Positions 25,822 through 37,113 of a stretch of DNA of 51,780 nt are shown piece after piece. The stretch's first letter is position 1; every line of letters starts with the position of its first letter. The stretch comes from Bacteroidales bacterium (GTDB taxonomy: Bacteria > Bacteroidota > Bacteroidia > Bacteroidales > WCHB1-69): NCBI GenBank assembly GCA_028684405.1, contig JAQUGA010000003.1:1-51780 (forward strand). The letters run 5' to 3'. Both the position numbers and the translations under genes were made by a program. The notes beneath the pieces were generated by a model that was given only the letters and a program-made list of their open reading frames with translations, ran no database searches and was not told where the DNA came from.

Positions 25822-28800
25822 ATGATGAAAATTCTTATATTTATTTTCTTATTTATATTAAAATCAGGGAGTTGTTTTGATAATTCCCAAAGTGATAAGA
25901 ATTTATTTATCGTTCAATCAAGCGAGCAAACAACTCAATCGTTTTCATTTTTTTTATCTGCAAGTGCCAGTGGAGCAGGGAAACAGCTGGATTTAATCCG
26001 TCAGATCGACCGCAGTAGTTTTATAATTAAAATTCTAAATTTATTTATTTTTCTACTTTTTTTGGCTGTTTTTCTTATTGGTGTTATTGCATTACGATAT
26101 TTTATTCGAGCAAAAAGAGAGTTGGTTGAAAAGAATGAACAGATTGGTTTTTACAATAAAAAGCTAATTGAGAAAAATGCTCAGCTGCAAAAAGAGATTA
26201 AGAGGCGGATGGATGAGAGCATTTTTGAGATGAGCCAGCGAGAACTGGTTTTGGGTAGTTTGCAAGAATCCGATCAGAAGTTTAGCGCAACTTTTTATCA
26301 TCATCCAGAAATGACTTTAATCTTCGATTTGCATACGGAAATAATTTTTGATGTGAATGAATCTTTTTTACAATATTTCAATATAGAAGTGGTTGATATT
26401 GTGGAGAAGAAAATTTCTGATTTAACTTTGGTACGCTCCGAAAATAGTTTGATCAATATTAAAGAAGAGTTGAAACAAAGAGGATTTGTAAAAGATTATC
26501 TTATAGAATTAAGTATTGCTGAAGCCAAAAAAGTGAGCTTAAGTATGAGTGCTTCCATCATTAATTTCGGACAAAGAGAATGCTGTTGTTTGTCTATTAG
26601 AGATATTTCTGCTTTGCATCAAGAGAATCTTCACTTGCTCAAATTTTTGAATCGCTATCATAAAGCAGCCCCCAATTTGAATGAATTTTTGTGGAGTATT
26701 GATTTGGATATGAAATTTGAATTTGTAAGCGAATCTGTTTTCTTTTTGCTAGGATATGCTCCTTCCGAAGTCGTTGGAATGTCTTATCTGGAGTTACTTT
26801 CGTCAAATTCACAAAAAATTATTCAGAAACAATTGAAGTTGATTCTAAGTAATGTAAATGAAGAAGTTGAAACCAGTCAAACAATTTTCGAAGAGCTGGA
26901 GTATGTGCATAAAGATGGAAGAAAGATAAATTATCTCTGTTGGGCAGAAGTGGTTTTCGATGGCAGCTATTTGCTTCGTATTGAGGGTGTTTCAAAAGAT
27001 GTTTCGAGGATTCATGAGCTTGAAGCCGAAGTGATTACCAATCGGCATTATTATGGATCTATTTTAAATTCTTTAAATGACATTGTTTTTGTTTTTGACG
27101 AGAAGTTAAACTTGTCATTTATTTCGGATTCTATTCAGCGTTTTATTGGATATGATGTTGATGAGGTTATGAAAATGCCAATAAATAAATATTTGACAGA
27201 AAAATCAATTCAAAAACTAAACTCTCTGCCCTCGTTTTTGCAATTTAATACCATCAAGGGTGAAAGCGGAATTTTGGACGAGATAGATTATGAAATGGAT
27301 TTTATTTCTAAAGATGGGATTTTAAGGACAACATATGTTCGTACCCGTTTGCTACTGGATGAAAAGTATCGTTTATTAGGCTACGTTTCTATTATGCGTG
27401 ACATTACGCAGGAAAAAAAACTACAAGAGAAAAATAGGAAAAGTGAAATGTATTTCAAAAAACTATTTGACGAATCTCCTGTAATGATGTTGATTACAGA
27501 TGAGTCGAATATGATTTTGGATGTTAATAAAACTCTTATTGAAATTGTCGGATATTCCATGTCTGATTTAAAACACTTGCATTTTGATGCTCTGATACAG
27601 CGCGACGAATCCTATTTAAGTAAACCCGAAGAAAAAGATATCCGTGCCGTTTTAAAGAAAATGAATGGCGAAAAGCTGAATGTTTTGATGAGTCCAGCCG
27701 ACTTTACCGACCCCAATCAAAAACGGATGAATCTTTATGTTATTCGTGATGTTACAGAACATGTTCAGGCAGACAACTTAAGTGCAATTCGTGAAAATCA
27801 ATACATTGCTATTGCCGAAACTTCTCCGAATATGTTGATTCGTTTTGATAAAACTATCTCTTGTACGTATGCGAATAGAGCCGTTGAAAAACAGTTCCAA
27901 ATAAAAATAGAAGATGTCATTGGGAAAAAACCAAATCTTTTTATCTCTGATCAAATTGCGGCCAAATCTCTTTATGAAAGTTGCTTAAGTGCATTAATCG
28001 AAGAAAAGGAAGTAGCCAAAGACATAAAAGTGATGTTTGGAAACAAGGTTCGTGTCTACAACCTGAGAGTAATTCCCGAAGTAGATGCTGCCGGGTTCGT
28101 TAATTCAGTAATTTGCGTTATTGCAAATGTTACGGATTATGTCACTGCAATCGAAGATTTGGAAAAAAATATTCAACAAAAAGCATTCTTAAATCAAATT
28201 ATTGCAGTTTGTAATAAAGCAACAAGCAATGAGAGTTTGCTGAAAAACTTGCATGATATTTTTCAATCTTTTCAACATGATTTGGGTTTTTCGGGTGTGT
28301 TGTTAGACGAAAATAACAAATTTCAAAATCTTATTTACTCTTCCTTATCGGAACAAGAGCAGCTTGATTTTCTGGATTTTATATTAAATCCACTTCGTTT
28401 TTTCGAAATAAAAAAGCACTTTCATACTGTGCTTAGCATAAATGAATTTTCGTTTTTGAGTTACAACATTCTTTTGAATGATAAAAAAAGAAGATTAGAC
28501 ATCCTTCCTTTGTTGTCGAAAAACCAAGTTTTGGGATTTGTTGCTTTCATCGACTTATCGGATGAGAAATTGAAGTGGTTGATGTCGGGTGTTGAACTCT
28601 TGATTGTTCGTGAAACGGGCTCGGCCGTTCATCGTATTTTGACCGAACAAAGACATTTTGAAAGCAACGAATCGTATCGTTTACTGGTTGAAGCTACCGA
28701 CGATATGGTTTGGAGGGTTTGTAGAAATCTGAATTTTATGTTTGTCAGTTCCAAATCCAAACAATTGCTTGGTTATCTTCCCGATGAACTAATGAATGTC

Positions 28801-30441
28801 TCGTTTTCGTCTATTATTCATGAAGTTTATCGTGACCATTTTCAGCAATTTGTAGAACTTAATACAAAGAATCCAGAAATGTTCTCTTTTTATGATGTGC
28901 CCATGATTCACAAAATGGGACACATCGTAGCCGTTGAAATGCAAGGATATCCCGTTTTTGATAAAAACCACCAACTTATAGCCTATTCAGGCGTGCTTCG
29001 CGATATTGCTTTGCCAAAATTGAACGAAGAGCTCAGAAGAAGCAAGGAGGTAGCCGAAGGGATTTCCAAAATGAAACAAGAATTTTTGGACAATATTAGC
29101 CACGAAATACGTACACCTTTAAATGCTATTGTCGGGATTGCCGAAATTTTGAGTAAAAAGAAAATGGATGAGGAACAACGACAATTTATAGAGGCTATTA
29201 AGAAAAATGGAGGCACTTTGCTGAGCTTGATAAACAATGTTTTAGACTTGTCAAAAATTGATTCTGGAAAATTAAAACTGAATAGCGAACGTCTTGATAT
29301 GGACGTATTGTTGAATGATTTGTTTGTAGCCTTTATGTCGCTTGCCAATTCCAAAGGCTTGAAACTCAATTTTGTAGTCGATCCGGCCTTGCCAAAATTT
29401 ATCCAGATCGATGGATTGCGATTTAAGCAGGTGTTTTTGAATCTACTCTCCAACGCTGTGAAGTTTGCCGAAAAAGGATACATCCGCCTCGAAGTAATGA
29501 CCTCTGAAGTGCTTTCTGGTAAATGCAATTTGATTATTAAATTTAAGGATACAGGTCCCGGTATTCCCAAAGAAGAGGTAGATTTGATTTGGGATCCTTT
29601 TGTGCAGTTAAAAAACAATAAGCAATTCAAACTCGGTGGAAGCGGATTGGGACTCGATATTACGAAAAAGATTGTAGAGTTGATGAAAGGCAGCATAACA
29701 GTGGAAAGTAAATTGAACCAAGAAACTTGTTTTACTGTATCCTTGCCCGATGTTCAAGTTGTCGATACGAAAGAGAAAAATCCCTCTGCTTATTTTACCA
29801 CTTGTATTTTATTGGCTTTTTCGGAAGAAGATTCTATATTATTGTCCGAAATTGTGTTGCAAAATCAGCTCGTCTGCGATTGTTTAGTGTTCTCTTCGGT
29901 GGATGAAATTGGAGTAATACCCGAAAATGCTCTATTGCTGGTGGATGAGGACCTGTTTTATAGCAGTAGTAAAGATGAGTTTTTCTTGAGTTTTTCTGGA
30001 AAAATAATTGTTTTTGTGTCTCAACTGTCTTCCTACAAGACTTCACAATTGACTCATGTTCGTTGCTATTGCAAGTCTAGGTTTGCGATTGTTGATGCAG
30101 TTCGCCGATTGAAAGATATTAAACCAGCAGACGTCTTTTTGCAAAAAGAATTGTCTATTAATAACACCTCAACATCTATGAATCTTGATTTTGGGTACAA
30201 TGAATTTTTTGATTTGCAAGCCGATCCCTTATGGGAAAAAGCAAGTTCGACCAATGCTATTAATGATATGGCTGAATTTTCGAATAGTTTACTTGAGTTT
30301 GCCGAGGAGAAAAGGATTGTTATTTTGAAAGATTATGCACAAAAATTAGCTTTGGCTGTAAAAATGTTCGATATCGAAAAAATCCCAGAATTATTAAAAC
30401 GCTATCCTGATGTTAAAAAGAATGTACTAGAATTGTTTTAA
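25822..30441 (+). CDS. Multi-PAS sensor histidine kinase with degenerate receiver-like C terminus
   Basis: This is a 1539-residue membrane sensor kinase. It has a signal peptide or first helix at 1-18, a short extracytoplasmic stretch, and a transmembrane helix near 68-92 leading into a coiled coil (about 95-140). About six PAS domains follow, near 145-270, 285-400, 410-535, 545-650, 660-775 and 950-1075, with a GAF-like region between the last two. HisKA has the phospho-acceptor in ISHEIRTPLN (His1094). HATPase_c has DTGPGIP near 1243 and GGSGLGLDI near 1273. The C-terminal region (about 1325-1450) resembles a receiver (EED, VDEDL near 1375, CKSRF near 1418), but the pattern is weak. A helical tail (about 1480-1539) ends it. 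The receiver-kinase gene starts 11 bases later, so the two are surely co-transcribed. The ligand is unknown. Confidence 0.92.
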   Translation: MMKILIFIFLFILKSGSCFDNSQSDKNLFIVQSSEQTTQSFSFFLSASASGAGKQLDLIRQIDRSSFIIKILNLFIFLLFLAVFLIGVIALRYFIRAKRELVEKNEQIGFYNKKLIEKNAQLQKEIKRRMDESIFEMSQRELVLGSLQESDQKFSATFYHHPEMTLIFDLHTEIIFDVNESFLQYFNIEVVDIVEKKISDLTLVRSENSLINIKEELKQRGFVKDYLIELSIAEAKKVSLSMSASIINFGQRECCCLSIRDISALHQENLHLLKFLNRYHKAAPNLNEFLWSIDLDMKFEFVSESVFFLLGYAPSEVVGMSYLELLSSNSQKIIQKQLKLILSNVNEEVETSQTIFEELEYVHKDGRKINYLCWAEVVFDGSYLLRIEGVSKDVSRIHELEAEVITNRHYYGSILNSLNDIVFVFDEKLNLSFISDSIQRFIGYDVDEVMKMPINKYLTEKSIQKLNSLPSFLQFNTIKGESGILDEIDYEMDFISKDGILRTTYVRTRLLLDEKYRLLGYVSIMRDITQEKKLQEKNRKSEMYFKKLFDESPVMMLITDESNMILDVNKTLIEIVGYSMSDLKHLHFDALIQRDESYLSKPEEKDIRAVLKKMNGEKLNVLMSPADFTDPNQKRMNLYVIRDVTEHVQADNLSAIRENQYIAIAETSPNMLIRFDKTISCTYANRAVEKQFQIKIEDVIGKKPNLFISDQIAAKSLYESCLSALIEEKEVAKDIKVMFGNKVRVYNLRVIPEVDAAGFVNSVICVIANVTDYVTAIEDLEKNIQQKAFLNQIIAVCNKATSNESLLKNLHDIFQSFQHDLGFSGVLLDENNKFQNLIYSSLSEQEQLDFLDFILNPLRFFEIKKHFHTVLSINEFSFLSYNILLNDKKRRLDILPLLSKNQVLGFVAFIDLSDEKLKWLMSGVELLIVRETGSAVHRILTEQRHFESNESYRLLVEATDDMVWRVCRNLNFMFVSSKSKQLLGYLPDELMNVSFSSIIHEVYRDHFQQFVELNTKNPEMFSFYDVPMIHKMGHIVAVEMQGYPVFDKNHQLIAYSGVLRDIALPKLNEELRRSKEVAEGISKMKQEFLDNISHEIRTPLNAIVGIAEILSKKKMDEEQRQFIEAIKKNGGTLLSLINNVLDLSKIDSGKLKLNSERLDMDVLLNDLFVAFMSLANSKGLKLNFVVDPALPKFIQIDGLRFKQVFLNLLSNAVKFAEKGYIRLEVMTSEVLSGKCNLIIKFKDTGPGIPKEEVDLIWDPFVQLKNNKQFKLGGSGLGLDITKKIVELMKGSITVESKLNQETCFTVSLPDVQVVDTKEKNPSAYFTTCILLAFSEEDSILLSEIVLQNQLVCDCLVFSSVDEIGVIPENALLLVDEDLFYSSSKDEFFLSFSGKIIVFVSQLSSYKTSQLTHVRCYCKSRFAIVDAVRRLKDIKPADVFLQKELSINNTSTSMNLDFGYNEFFDLQADPLWEKASSTNAINDMAEFSNSLLEFAEEKRIVILKDYAQKLALAVKMFDIEKIPELLKRYPDVKKNVLELF

Positions 30442-30452
30442 ATTATTTTTGT

Positions 30453-31616
30453 ATGAAGGATTATATTCCTAAAATTTTATTAGTTGATGATATTCCCCAA
30501 AATATTCAGGTTTTGGGAGGTTTTTTATCCGATTTGAAATATCATTTGTCATATGCAACATCGGCAATGGAAGCTCTAAGGTTGGTTAAATCCAATCAAT
30601 ACGATTTAATATTGCTCGATATAATGATGCCTGATATGGACGGTTTTACATTGTGCCATGAGCTTAAAGGGATAAATGATGTTAGTGAAGTTCCAATTAT
30701 TTTTATTTCTGCTCGAACCGATCAAGATAGTATTTTGAAAGGTTTTCAGATGGGCGGTGTCGATTACATCACCAAGCCTTTTAACTCCCATGAATTGATT
30801 GCCAGAGTGAAAACTCACATCGAACTTCGAAATCAAAAACGAATGCTTCAACAAGTTAATAATCGCCTCGAAGGAATGGTTGATACGCGAACCGAAGAAT
30901 TAAGAAAAGCCAATAATAAATTAATGAAACTCGATGATGCTAAAAATGATTTTTTGCAACTTATCAGTCACGAACTAAGAACACCATTAAATAATATTAC
31001 TTTGTTGTTGGATGTATTGAAATTGAAATTGGTAGATGAAAAATACAATAATTACTTTATCCGTATTGAAGATTCTATGCGTCGATTGATTGAGTTTTCG
31101 GAGTTGGCCTTGCTAATTACAACCATGAGTGCTTCGGTAAATAAACAGTTGAATTGGAATAGAATTATAGCCAAGGATTTGATGGATAACATATTGCAAA
31201 AAAATGCAAGTTTTATCGCCGAAAAAGACATTAAAGTCTACAATACCCTTGAGGTTTCGAACTTGTCATTTATGGGCGAATATTTTTTGATAGAAAAGAG
31301 TTTTGATATTGTAGTCAACAATGCGGTAAAGTACTCTGAATATGGAGGTTCTGTATATATCATTGCCGAAAAAATAGATTCATTTATTGTTTTCAGAATT
31401 AAAGATGAGGGCTGTGGGTTTGATGAGTCATCTATGGAAAGCTTTTTTACCGCTTTTTCAGTTGCACAAATCGACCATCATCAGCAAGGTTTTGGTTTGA
31501 GCTTACGTTTGCTAAATATGATTGTTGAAGCTCATTTTGGAAAAGTAGAAATTCAAAACAATCCAGATGGAAAAGGCGCTACCGTGAGCATCTTTTTGAG
31601 AGAGAATTTGAAGTGA
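30453..31616 (+). CDS. Response regulator-histidine kinase hybrid (REC-HisKA-HATPase)
   Basis: This is a 387-residue cytoplasmic protein. The N-terminal receiver has the acidic pair in LLVDDIPQN, the phospho-acceptor Asp56 in LLDIMMPDMDG and Lys108 in YITKPF. A coiled-coil linker (about 125-165) leads to HisKA with His173 in ISHELRTPLN and an ATPase domain with N-box FDIVVNNAVKYSEYGG, G1-like DEGCGFD and G2-like QGFGLSLRLL. It has no membrane segment and no DNA-binding output. It sits 11 bases after the multi-PAS kinase gene, so phosphate probably flows from that kinase to Asp56, which then tunes this second kinase (inference). No dedicated output regulator is adjacent, so the final target is unknown. 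Confidence 0.92.
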   Translation: MKDYIPKILLVDDIPQNIQVLGGFLSDLKYHLSYATSAMEALRLVKSNQYDLILLDIMMPDMDGFTLCHELKGINDVSEVPIIFISARTDQDSILKGFQMGGVDYITKPFNSHELIARVKTHIELRNQKRMLQQVNNRLEGMVDTRTEELRKANNKLMKLDDAKNDFLQLISHELRTPLNNITLLLDVLKLKLVDEKYNNYFIRIEDSMRRLIEFSELALLITTMSASVNKQLNWNRIIAKDLMDNILQKNASFIAEKDIKVYNTLEVSNLSFMGEYFLIEKSFDIVVNNAVKYSEYGGSVYIIAEKIDSFIVFRIKDEGCGFDESSMESFFTAFSVAQIDHHQQGFGLSLRLLNMIVEAHFGKVEIQNNPDGKGATVSIFLRENLK

Positions 31617-31702
31617 TGATGGCTAAATTTTAATAATTATTTAGTATGGATTTGTTTTTTTTAGGTAAGCTGTTTTTATATGTTAATTTATTTTAAAAAC
31701 AC

Positions 31703-31733
31703 TTGACTTTTGATTATGATATGCTTATATTTG
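31703..31733 (+). promoter_or_regulatory. Promoter upstream of the (AC)n leader (TTG-N20-TATATTTG)
   Basis: TTG at 31703-31705 and TATATTTG at 31726-31733 are 20 bases apart, one of the best promoter matches in the window. The predicted transcript starts about 31740, so it includes the leader ORFs and the (AC)15 repeat before the surface protein gene. Confidence 0.7.
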
Positions 31734-31759
31734 TCATGTAAAAAAAATTAACTAAATTT

Positions 31760-31936
<177 letters not shown>

Positions 31937-34900
31937 AGGCTCAGGAAAGAGTTGAATCGTGTGGATTTACCTATGAATGGGTTCATCATATAGGTGATAG
32001 TATAACTTTTGTAGATGAAGAAAATTCCATAGGATGGCTTTTTGACGGTCATGTTTTTAATCCACAGAACCCGCAAATTGTTAGAGAACTTCCAGTTATG
32101 GGAAGATGTGATTGCGTTTATAAGATGATTGAAAACTGCAATGTCTATATTCAAAATACGGATGTTGAAGTATATGATGAAAATTTTCAATATTTATTTA
32201 CATTTGAAGACACAAATTTGAATTCAATTATTCCAGGAGAAAGTTGTTATGAATACCCTTCAAGTGGGGTTTATTATTTGAAAATTATCGAATATTTACC
32301 ATGGATAACAGAAGAATTTGGATGGTATAAACTCCAAGTTGACAAGTATTCAGATATTGAAGATATTATTGATGTTTCAATAAATACCAATGATATATGT
32401 TCGGGGGATCAAATATGTGTGAATATTGAGAATATAAATTTTTACGCATACTATTATATTTATTGGAATGATTCATTAATACAAAGTGGTGATGGTGAGC
32501 TACCACAACAGCAGTATTCATATTGTTTTGGACCTAGCACTATTGGTCTTGGAACTCTTCATGTTAAAATACTAGATGAATGTGAGGGAGAAGCCAATTA
32601 TTATTATAATATTAATGTAAAAAATGTAACCGATTTTGCATTACGAACGCAAGTTTGTTTAAATCAAAATGTTACGATTAGCACTAATAGTATAACTTGG
32701 TGTGAAGATCCTGTCCAAGGAGCTACTTATGCTGTTGACTGGGGCGATGGCACAGCTAGTAGTGGGTTGCCGGCATCACATGCATATTCTTCTTCTGGCA
32801 ATTATAATGTTGCACTAACTATTAATAGTTCGCTCGGGACGCAAACTATTGTTAAACAAATACAAGTAAATCCTTTACCCAATAATGTGAATATTACAGG
32901 ACACAGACACACATGTGCAGGCACATCTACTTATACCATTACCAACCCACAACAAGGAACGAATTATACTTGGACAATATATCCTGCAAATCACGGGAGC
33001 ATCCCATATCCGAATACGGGAACCACCCAAAATATTACATGGAATACACAGAATTTTGGTCAAAATCCAGCTCTACTAATCATTACTTCAAACAATGGTT
33101 GTGTTAATGTGGATACAATACAAATATGGAAATGCTGTTGGAGAGAGGATCCTGCTAACATAGATCTCATATTATACGACCAAGTAATTTCTGAACCATT
33201 AACGAATTTATCATATTTTATAAATGGCGAAGTAACGTTTCAAGGAACAAATACTTACGACAATATTGGTTTTTTTACTGGTCCAGAAGCAAAAATATTA
33301 ATTAACAACAATGCTAAAATTACTTTTAATAATTGTTCTTTTAGTGCACTATGTGGTTATATGTGGGAGGGGATTATCGTTGAGCCAGGCTCTAGGATTA
33401 CAGTAAATGGAACAGCATATGGCAGCTCGCAAATTTGGAATGCTGTTAATGGAATTCGCTCTGAAAATGGTTCGAGATTTACTGTTTTTAATACAATATT
33501 CAATTGTAATTTAAATGGCATTAATGTTCAAACATATTCAGGTATGCATAGAGGGATGGTGTCAAAATGTACTTTTATGTCTACAAATGGACTTGATACT
33601 CCAATGAATTTGCTACCTCCCTATTCTAATCGTAGAGGAGAAACTGGCATTAAAATATCCAGTGTCAATAGTATCCAAATTGGTAACACTGCCAGCACAA
33701 CTAACCAAAACGTATTTAAACATCTAGACTATGGTGTTTACATTGAAAACTCAAATGTTACTTTATATAATAATAGTTTTGGACCAATGCCTATGACATC
33801 TGGTTTTTTTATCATACCCAGTAACGGATATGGTGTTTATGCGTTAAATGGTAATGTGAGTGGTAATACAATTAATGTTGGGAATTCGTCAACAAATACC
33901 ATTTATTCTAATATTTTTACAGATTGTGCAGTTGGTATTTTTGCCAAAAATGATTTTAATGTCAATGTTTATAGAAATGCTTTTAACAGTCCAACAAATA
34001 TTATGAGATTTGGGACTCTATTTATGGATATTGCTTATAGAACTCTAAATATTGCTAACTGTACTATTACAAATCCTGGAATTTTTGGTCTCTCTGTAAT
34101 GAATATACCATACACGACATTAAATATTGATAATAATCATTTTTACAATAATGTTGATGGAGCTAACGAAACCCAGTATAATATTGTCGTTGGCAATGTA
34201 GTACTTACAAAAATTAATGCAGCAAACATAAGAGGAAATGTAATGCATAATTCACTAAATAATGGTAAATTTTTGACAGGAATTGCAATAAGTAATATAG
34301 AGGGCTGGACTGATTTGTTTTATGGAAAACATTATCCATTTATTTTTGGAAATACAATCAATTACAGCCCTTCTATTAACGTTACGACTGAAAGCACCAA
34401 GCGGTGCGGAATTAGGGTGGAAAATTGCAGGAATGCAAATATTGAACAAAATGTCATATCATGTCCTCAAGCAATAAGCAATGAAACAAAAGCTGCACGT
34501 TTAACAGGTATTTATGTAATATCCTCTCCTAGTACAGTATTGTGCCAAAATTATGTCAATCATCGAGGCTTTGGAATTCAATTTGACGGTAATTCAAGGA
34601 ATACTAGAATTATCAAAAATGAATTGACAAATAATTTTTATGGTTTTAAGTTCGTCGGTGCGACTATTGGAAATCAAGCAAATGGCGATAGAGCCTATGA
34701 TAATAAATGGCTTAGCTTTAGGACTGGTCCATATAGAGCAAATGGCGATTTAGCCTCTTCAAGCTTGTGGAGATATAGAATGCCAACTGGGATTTTATAT
34801 TATAGATTTCTAAATGATATGGATTATTATAATGTAAGCAATTTGAATTCACAAACAACAACACTTGTTGCTTTGGATTGTGGATATACACCCGGTGGTG

Positions 34901-35639
34901 GCGGAACCACTCTTTATGTTGAGCAAAACGATTTAAATGGTTCATCTCAGGAAATAGAGTACTTTATTGATGAAGTGGAAAACAAATACTATGATAGGTT
35001 TAATGATGTAAATATATCTCTATCAAATCAGTTGACTAGTGATAATCAGTTGGACATTGAAGATTATTCAAACATCCCAATCTTTAAACAGATTAATGAT
35101 TTAATTTCACAAAGAAATTATGAAGAAGCCTTAAATTTGAATCAATCTATTAATCCTGTTAACTTAATTGAACAGAATATGAAAGTAGTCAATGATGTTT
35201 ATCTGAGAACTTGGGCAAAAGGCAATTTAAATATTCCTGCATCTGACTATTATTCACTTGTCGAAATTGCTCAACAGAGTCCCAAAACTTCAGGTTTTGG
35301 TGTAATAGGAGCATGGGTAATGACACAAAGGTTTGACAATTTGGAAGAAAAGATGGAAGGAAAAAATGCCCAAATTAATCTCAAACAAAATACGAATATT
35401 GTTATATCGCCTAATCCAGCAAAGGGACAAATACTCATTGAAGGCATCAATGAAATTGACGAATTGATTATTTTCGATGCCTTTGGTAGAGTAATGTTCA
35501 ATGTTAAAAATGAAAACCAAGCAACCAGAATAATCAATATTTCATCTTTTAAAGCTGGTATTTATTTTATTCAATTTAAAAACAATAAGACCGGGTTTGT
35601 TTTGATTGAGAAATTTGTAGTTCTTTAAATTTAAAATTG

Positions 35640-35678
35640 TACACACTGCTCTTCTGATTGAGAGTAGTGTGTATTTTT
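35640..35678 (+). terminator. Intrinsic terminator after the beta-helix surface protein
   Basis: ACACACTGCTCT (35641-35652) pairs with AGAGTAGTGTGT (35661-35672) with one G:U pair, followed by ATTTTT. It ends 6 bases before the next start codon, so it may attenuate rather than fully separate the two genes. Confidence 0.7.
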
Positions 35679-35684
35679 ATAAAA

Positions 35685-37058
35685 ATGAAAAAAATAATCA
35701 AATTATTATTCTTTTTCATGATTTTTAATTTAAGTCATGGGTATTCTCAAAACTTGGTTTTAAATCCAAGTTTTGAAGATACTTTGGAAATATATAATAA
35801 TATCGTAGTATGGCATAATGGAGTGCCTTCGCTACAAGGAGGTGATATTCAGGGGCTTACTAAGCACTGGAAGGATTCGAGATATTTAACCGAATATAAT
35901 CATCCGATTATAAACCTCTACTTCAATTTTGTTTACCCTAATAGTACAAATGGTCCAAGAATCGGTTCACCATCAAATTCTATGACTAAATATAGGATAG
36001 CACGCACAGGTGATGCCTATGTTGGACATTCTAATATGGTATACCAAGGAAATGTTTCTGATAGTATGAATTTTATACATTGTGGATTGGTTGAGATAGT
36101 TACAGGAGAGTTAAAACAAAACCTTGTAAGTGGCAAGAAGTATAGGGTGAGCTTATATGTTGGCACAACAAATTATCGCAATAAATTGTTTAGCAATGCT
36201 TTAGATATTGTTTTCTTGCCTAATTTTCAATTCTTTGATGCTAACGAGTCCATCTGGGATTCATGTTCATGTGGCATGATACAACACCCCCATGCCGATT
36301 TAAGTTTAAACCGTTCGGTGATGATTACAGATACTTTAGGTTGGCAAAAAGTGGAGTTTGAATATATTGCAAGAGGAGATGAAAAATTTATCAGTATAGG
36401 TAATTTTCGTAAAAGTAAGTGTGAGGGTGAAGAGTTTGATGTTATTGAGGTTAATAGACAAATAAATGAAAATACTTCAGGTCATAAATATTCCTCTTAT
36501 TTTTTCTATGATGATATTGCGGTGTACCCTATAGATGCACCCGAGTTTCCTGCAGATATCGGCATTCAAGATACGTGCATCAACAAAGGCATGCCCATTA
36601 CTTTGGGTGGTGTACATCGGGATGAGTATCATTACTGGTGGTACAATGCCAATGATAGTTTAATAAGTCGGCAGAGTAGCATCACCGTTTATCCCACCGA
36701 GAGTACAAGCTATGTGCTGGTGCAAAAGGATTTTAAATTTGATGAAACACGAGATACGGTACACATAAAAGTAGGCGATTGTCTGCCGCTACCACCAGAC
36801 TTCAGCGGCTACGATTTTGCCATTTATCCCAATCCCAACAAGGGTGATTTTCAAGTGCGGTTCAATACCGCCGTTCCCGAAGGTGCTGTTTTGGAATTGT
36901 ATGATTTATTGGGTCGTAAAATTGCAAAATACATTCTTATAGGTAGTGATAACATTGCTAATATTAGCGGTGTTGATGTGGCTCCAGCTATTTATTACGC
37001 CACTGTAATTGTACCAAATGTTTTTACAAAAAGTGTGAAAATGGTGATAATGAGGTAA
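35685..37058 (+). CDS. T9SS type A surface protein with N-terminal galactose-binding-like domain
   Basis: This is a 457-residue exported protein starting at ATG 35685. The in-frame codon at 35658 lies inside the preceding terminator and lacks start context. The signal peptide is MKKIIKLLFFFMIFNLSHGYSQ minus its end, cut before NLVLNPSFED. NPSFE is the usual opening of a carbohydrate/galactose-binding-like sandwich, here about residues 22-280 with three Cys in SCSCGMIQ and CEGEEF. An Ig-like module follows (about 285-370; YHYWWYNANDSLISRQSSI), then a type A sorting domain (YPNPNKGDFQVRF, LELYDLLGRKIA, AIYYATVIVP). The middle gene of three surface-protein genes in a row, 55 bases before the next. 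Function unknown; surface binding is plausible. Confidence 0.85.
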   Translation: MKKIIKLLFFFMIFNLSHGYSQNLVLNPSFEDTLEIYNNIVVWHNGVPSLQGGDIQGLTKHWKDSRYLTEYNHPIINLYFNFVYPNSTNGPRIGSPSNSMTKYRIARTGDAYVGHSNMVYQGNVSDSMNFIHCGLVEIVTGELKQNLVSGKKYRVSLYVGTTNYRNKLFSNALDIVFLPNFQFFDANESIWDSCSCGMIQHPHADLSLNRSVMITDTLGWQKVEFEYIARGDEKFISIGNFRKSKCEGEEFDVIEVNRQINENTSGHKYSSYFFYDDIAVYPIDAPEFPADIGIQDTCINKGMPITLGGVHRDEYHYWWYNANDSLISRQSSITVYPTESTSYVLVQKDFKFDETRDTVHIKVGDCLPLPPDFSGYDFAIYPNPNKGDFQVRFNTAVPEGAVLELYDLLGRKIAKYILIGSDNIANISGVDVAPAIYYATVIVPNVFTKSVKMVIMR

Positions 37059-37113
37059 GTATGTGTTAAGTTTTTTATTTAAAAGCAAAATCTATAAATT
37101 AAAATAAGACATT

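Noticed and set aside
28983..29696. Minus-strand 237-codon frame inside the sensor kinase gene
   Set aside because: It lies wholly opposite the HisKA/ATPase region, whose motifs are clear. Its product is low-complexity Ser/Leu/Phe.
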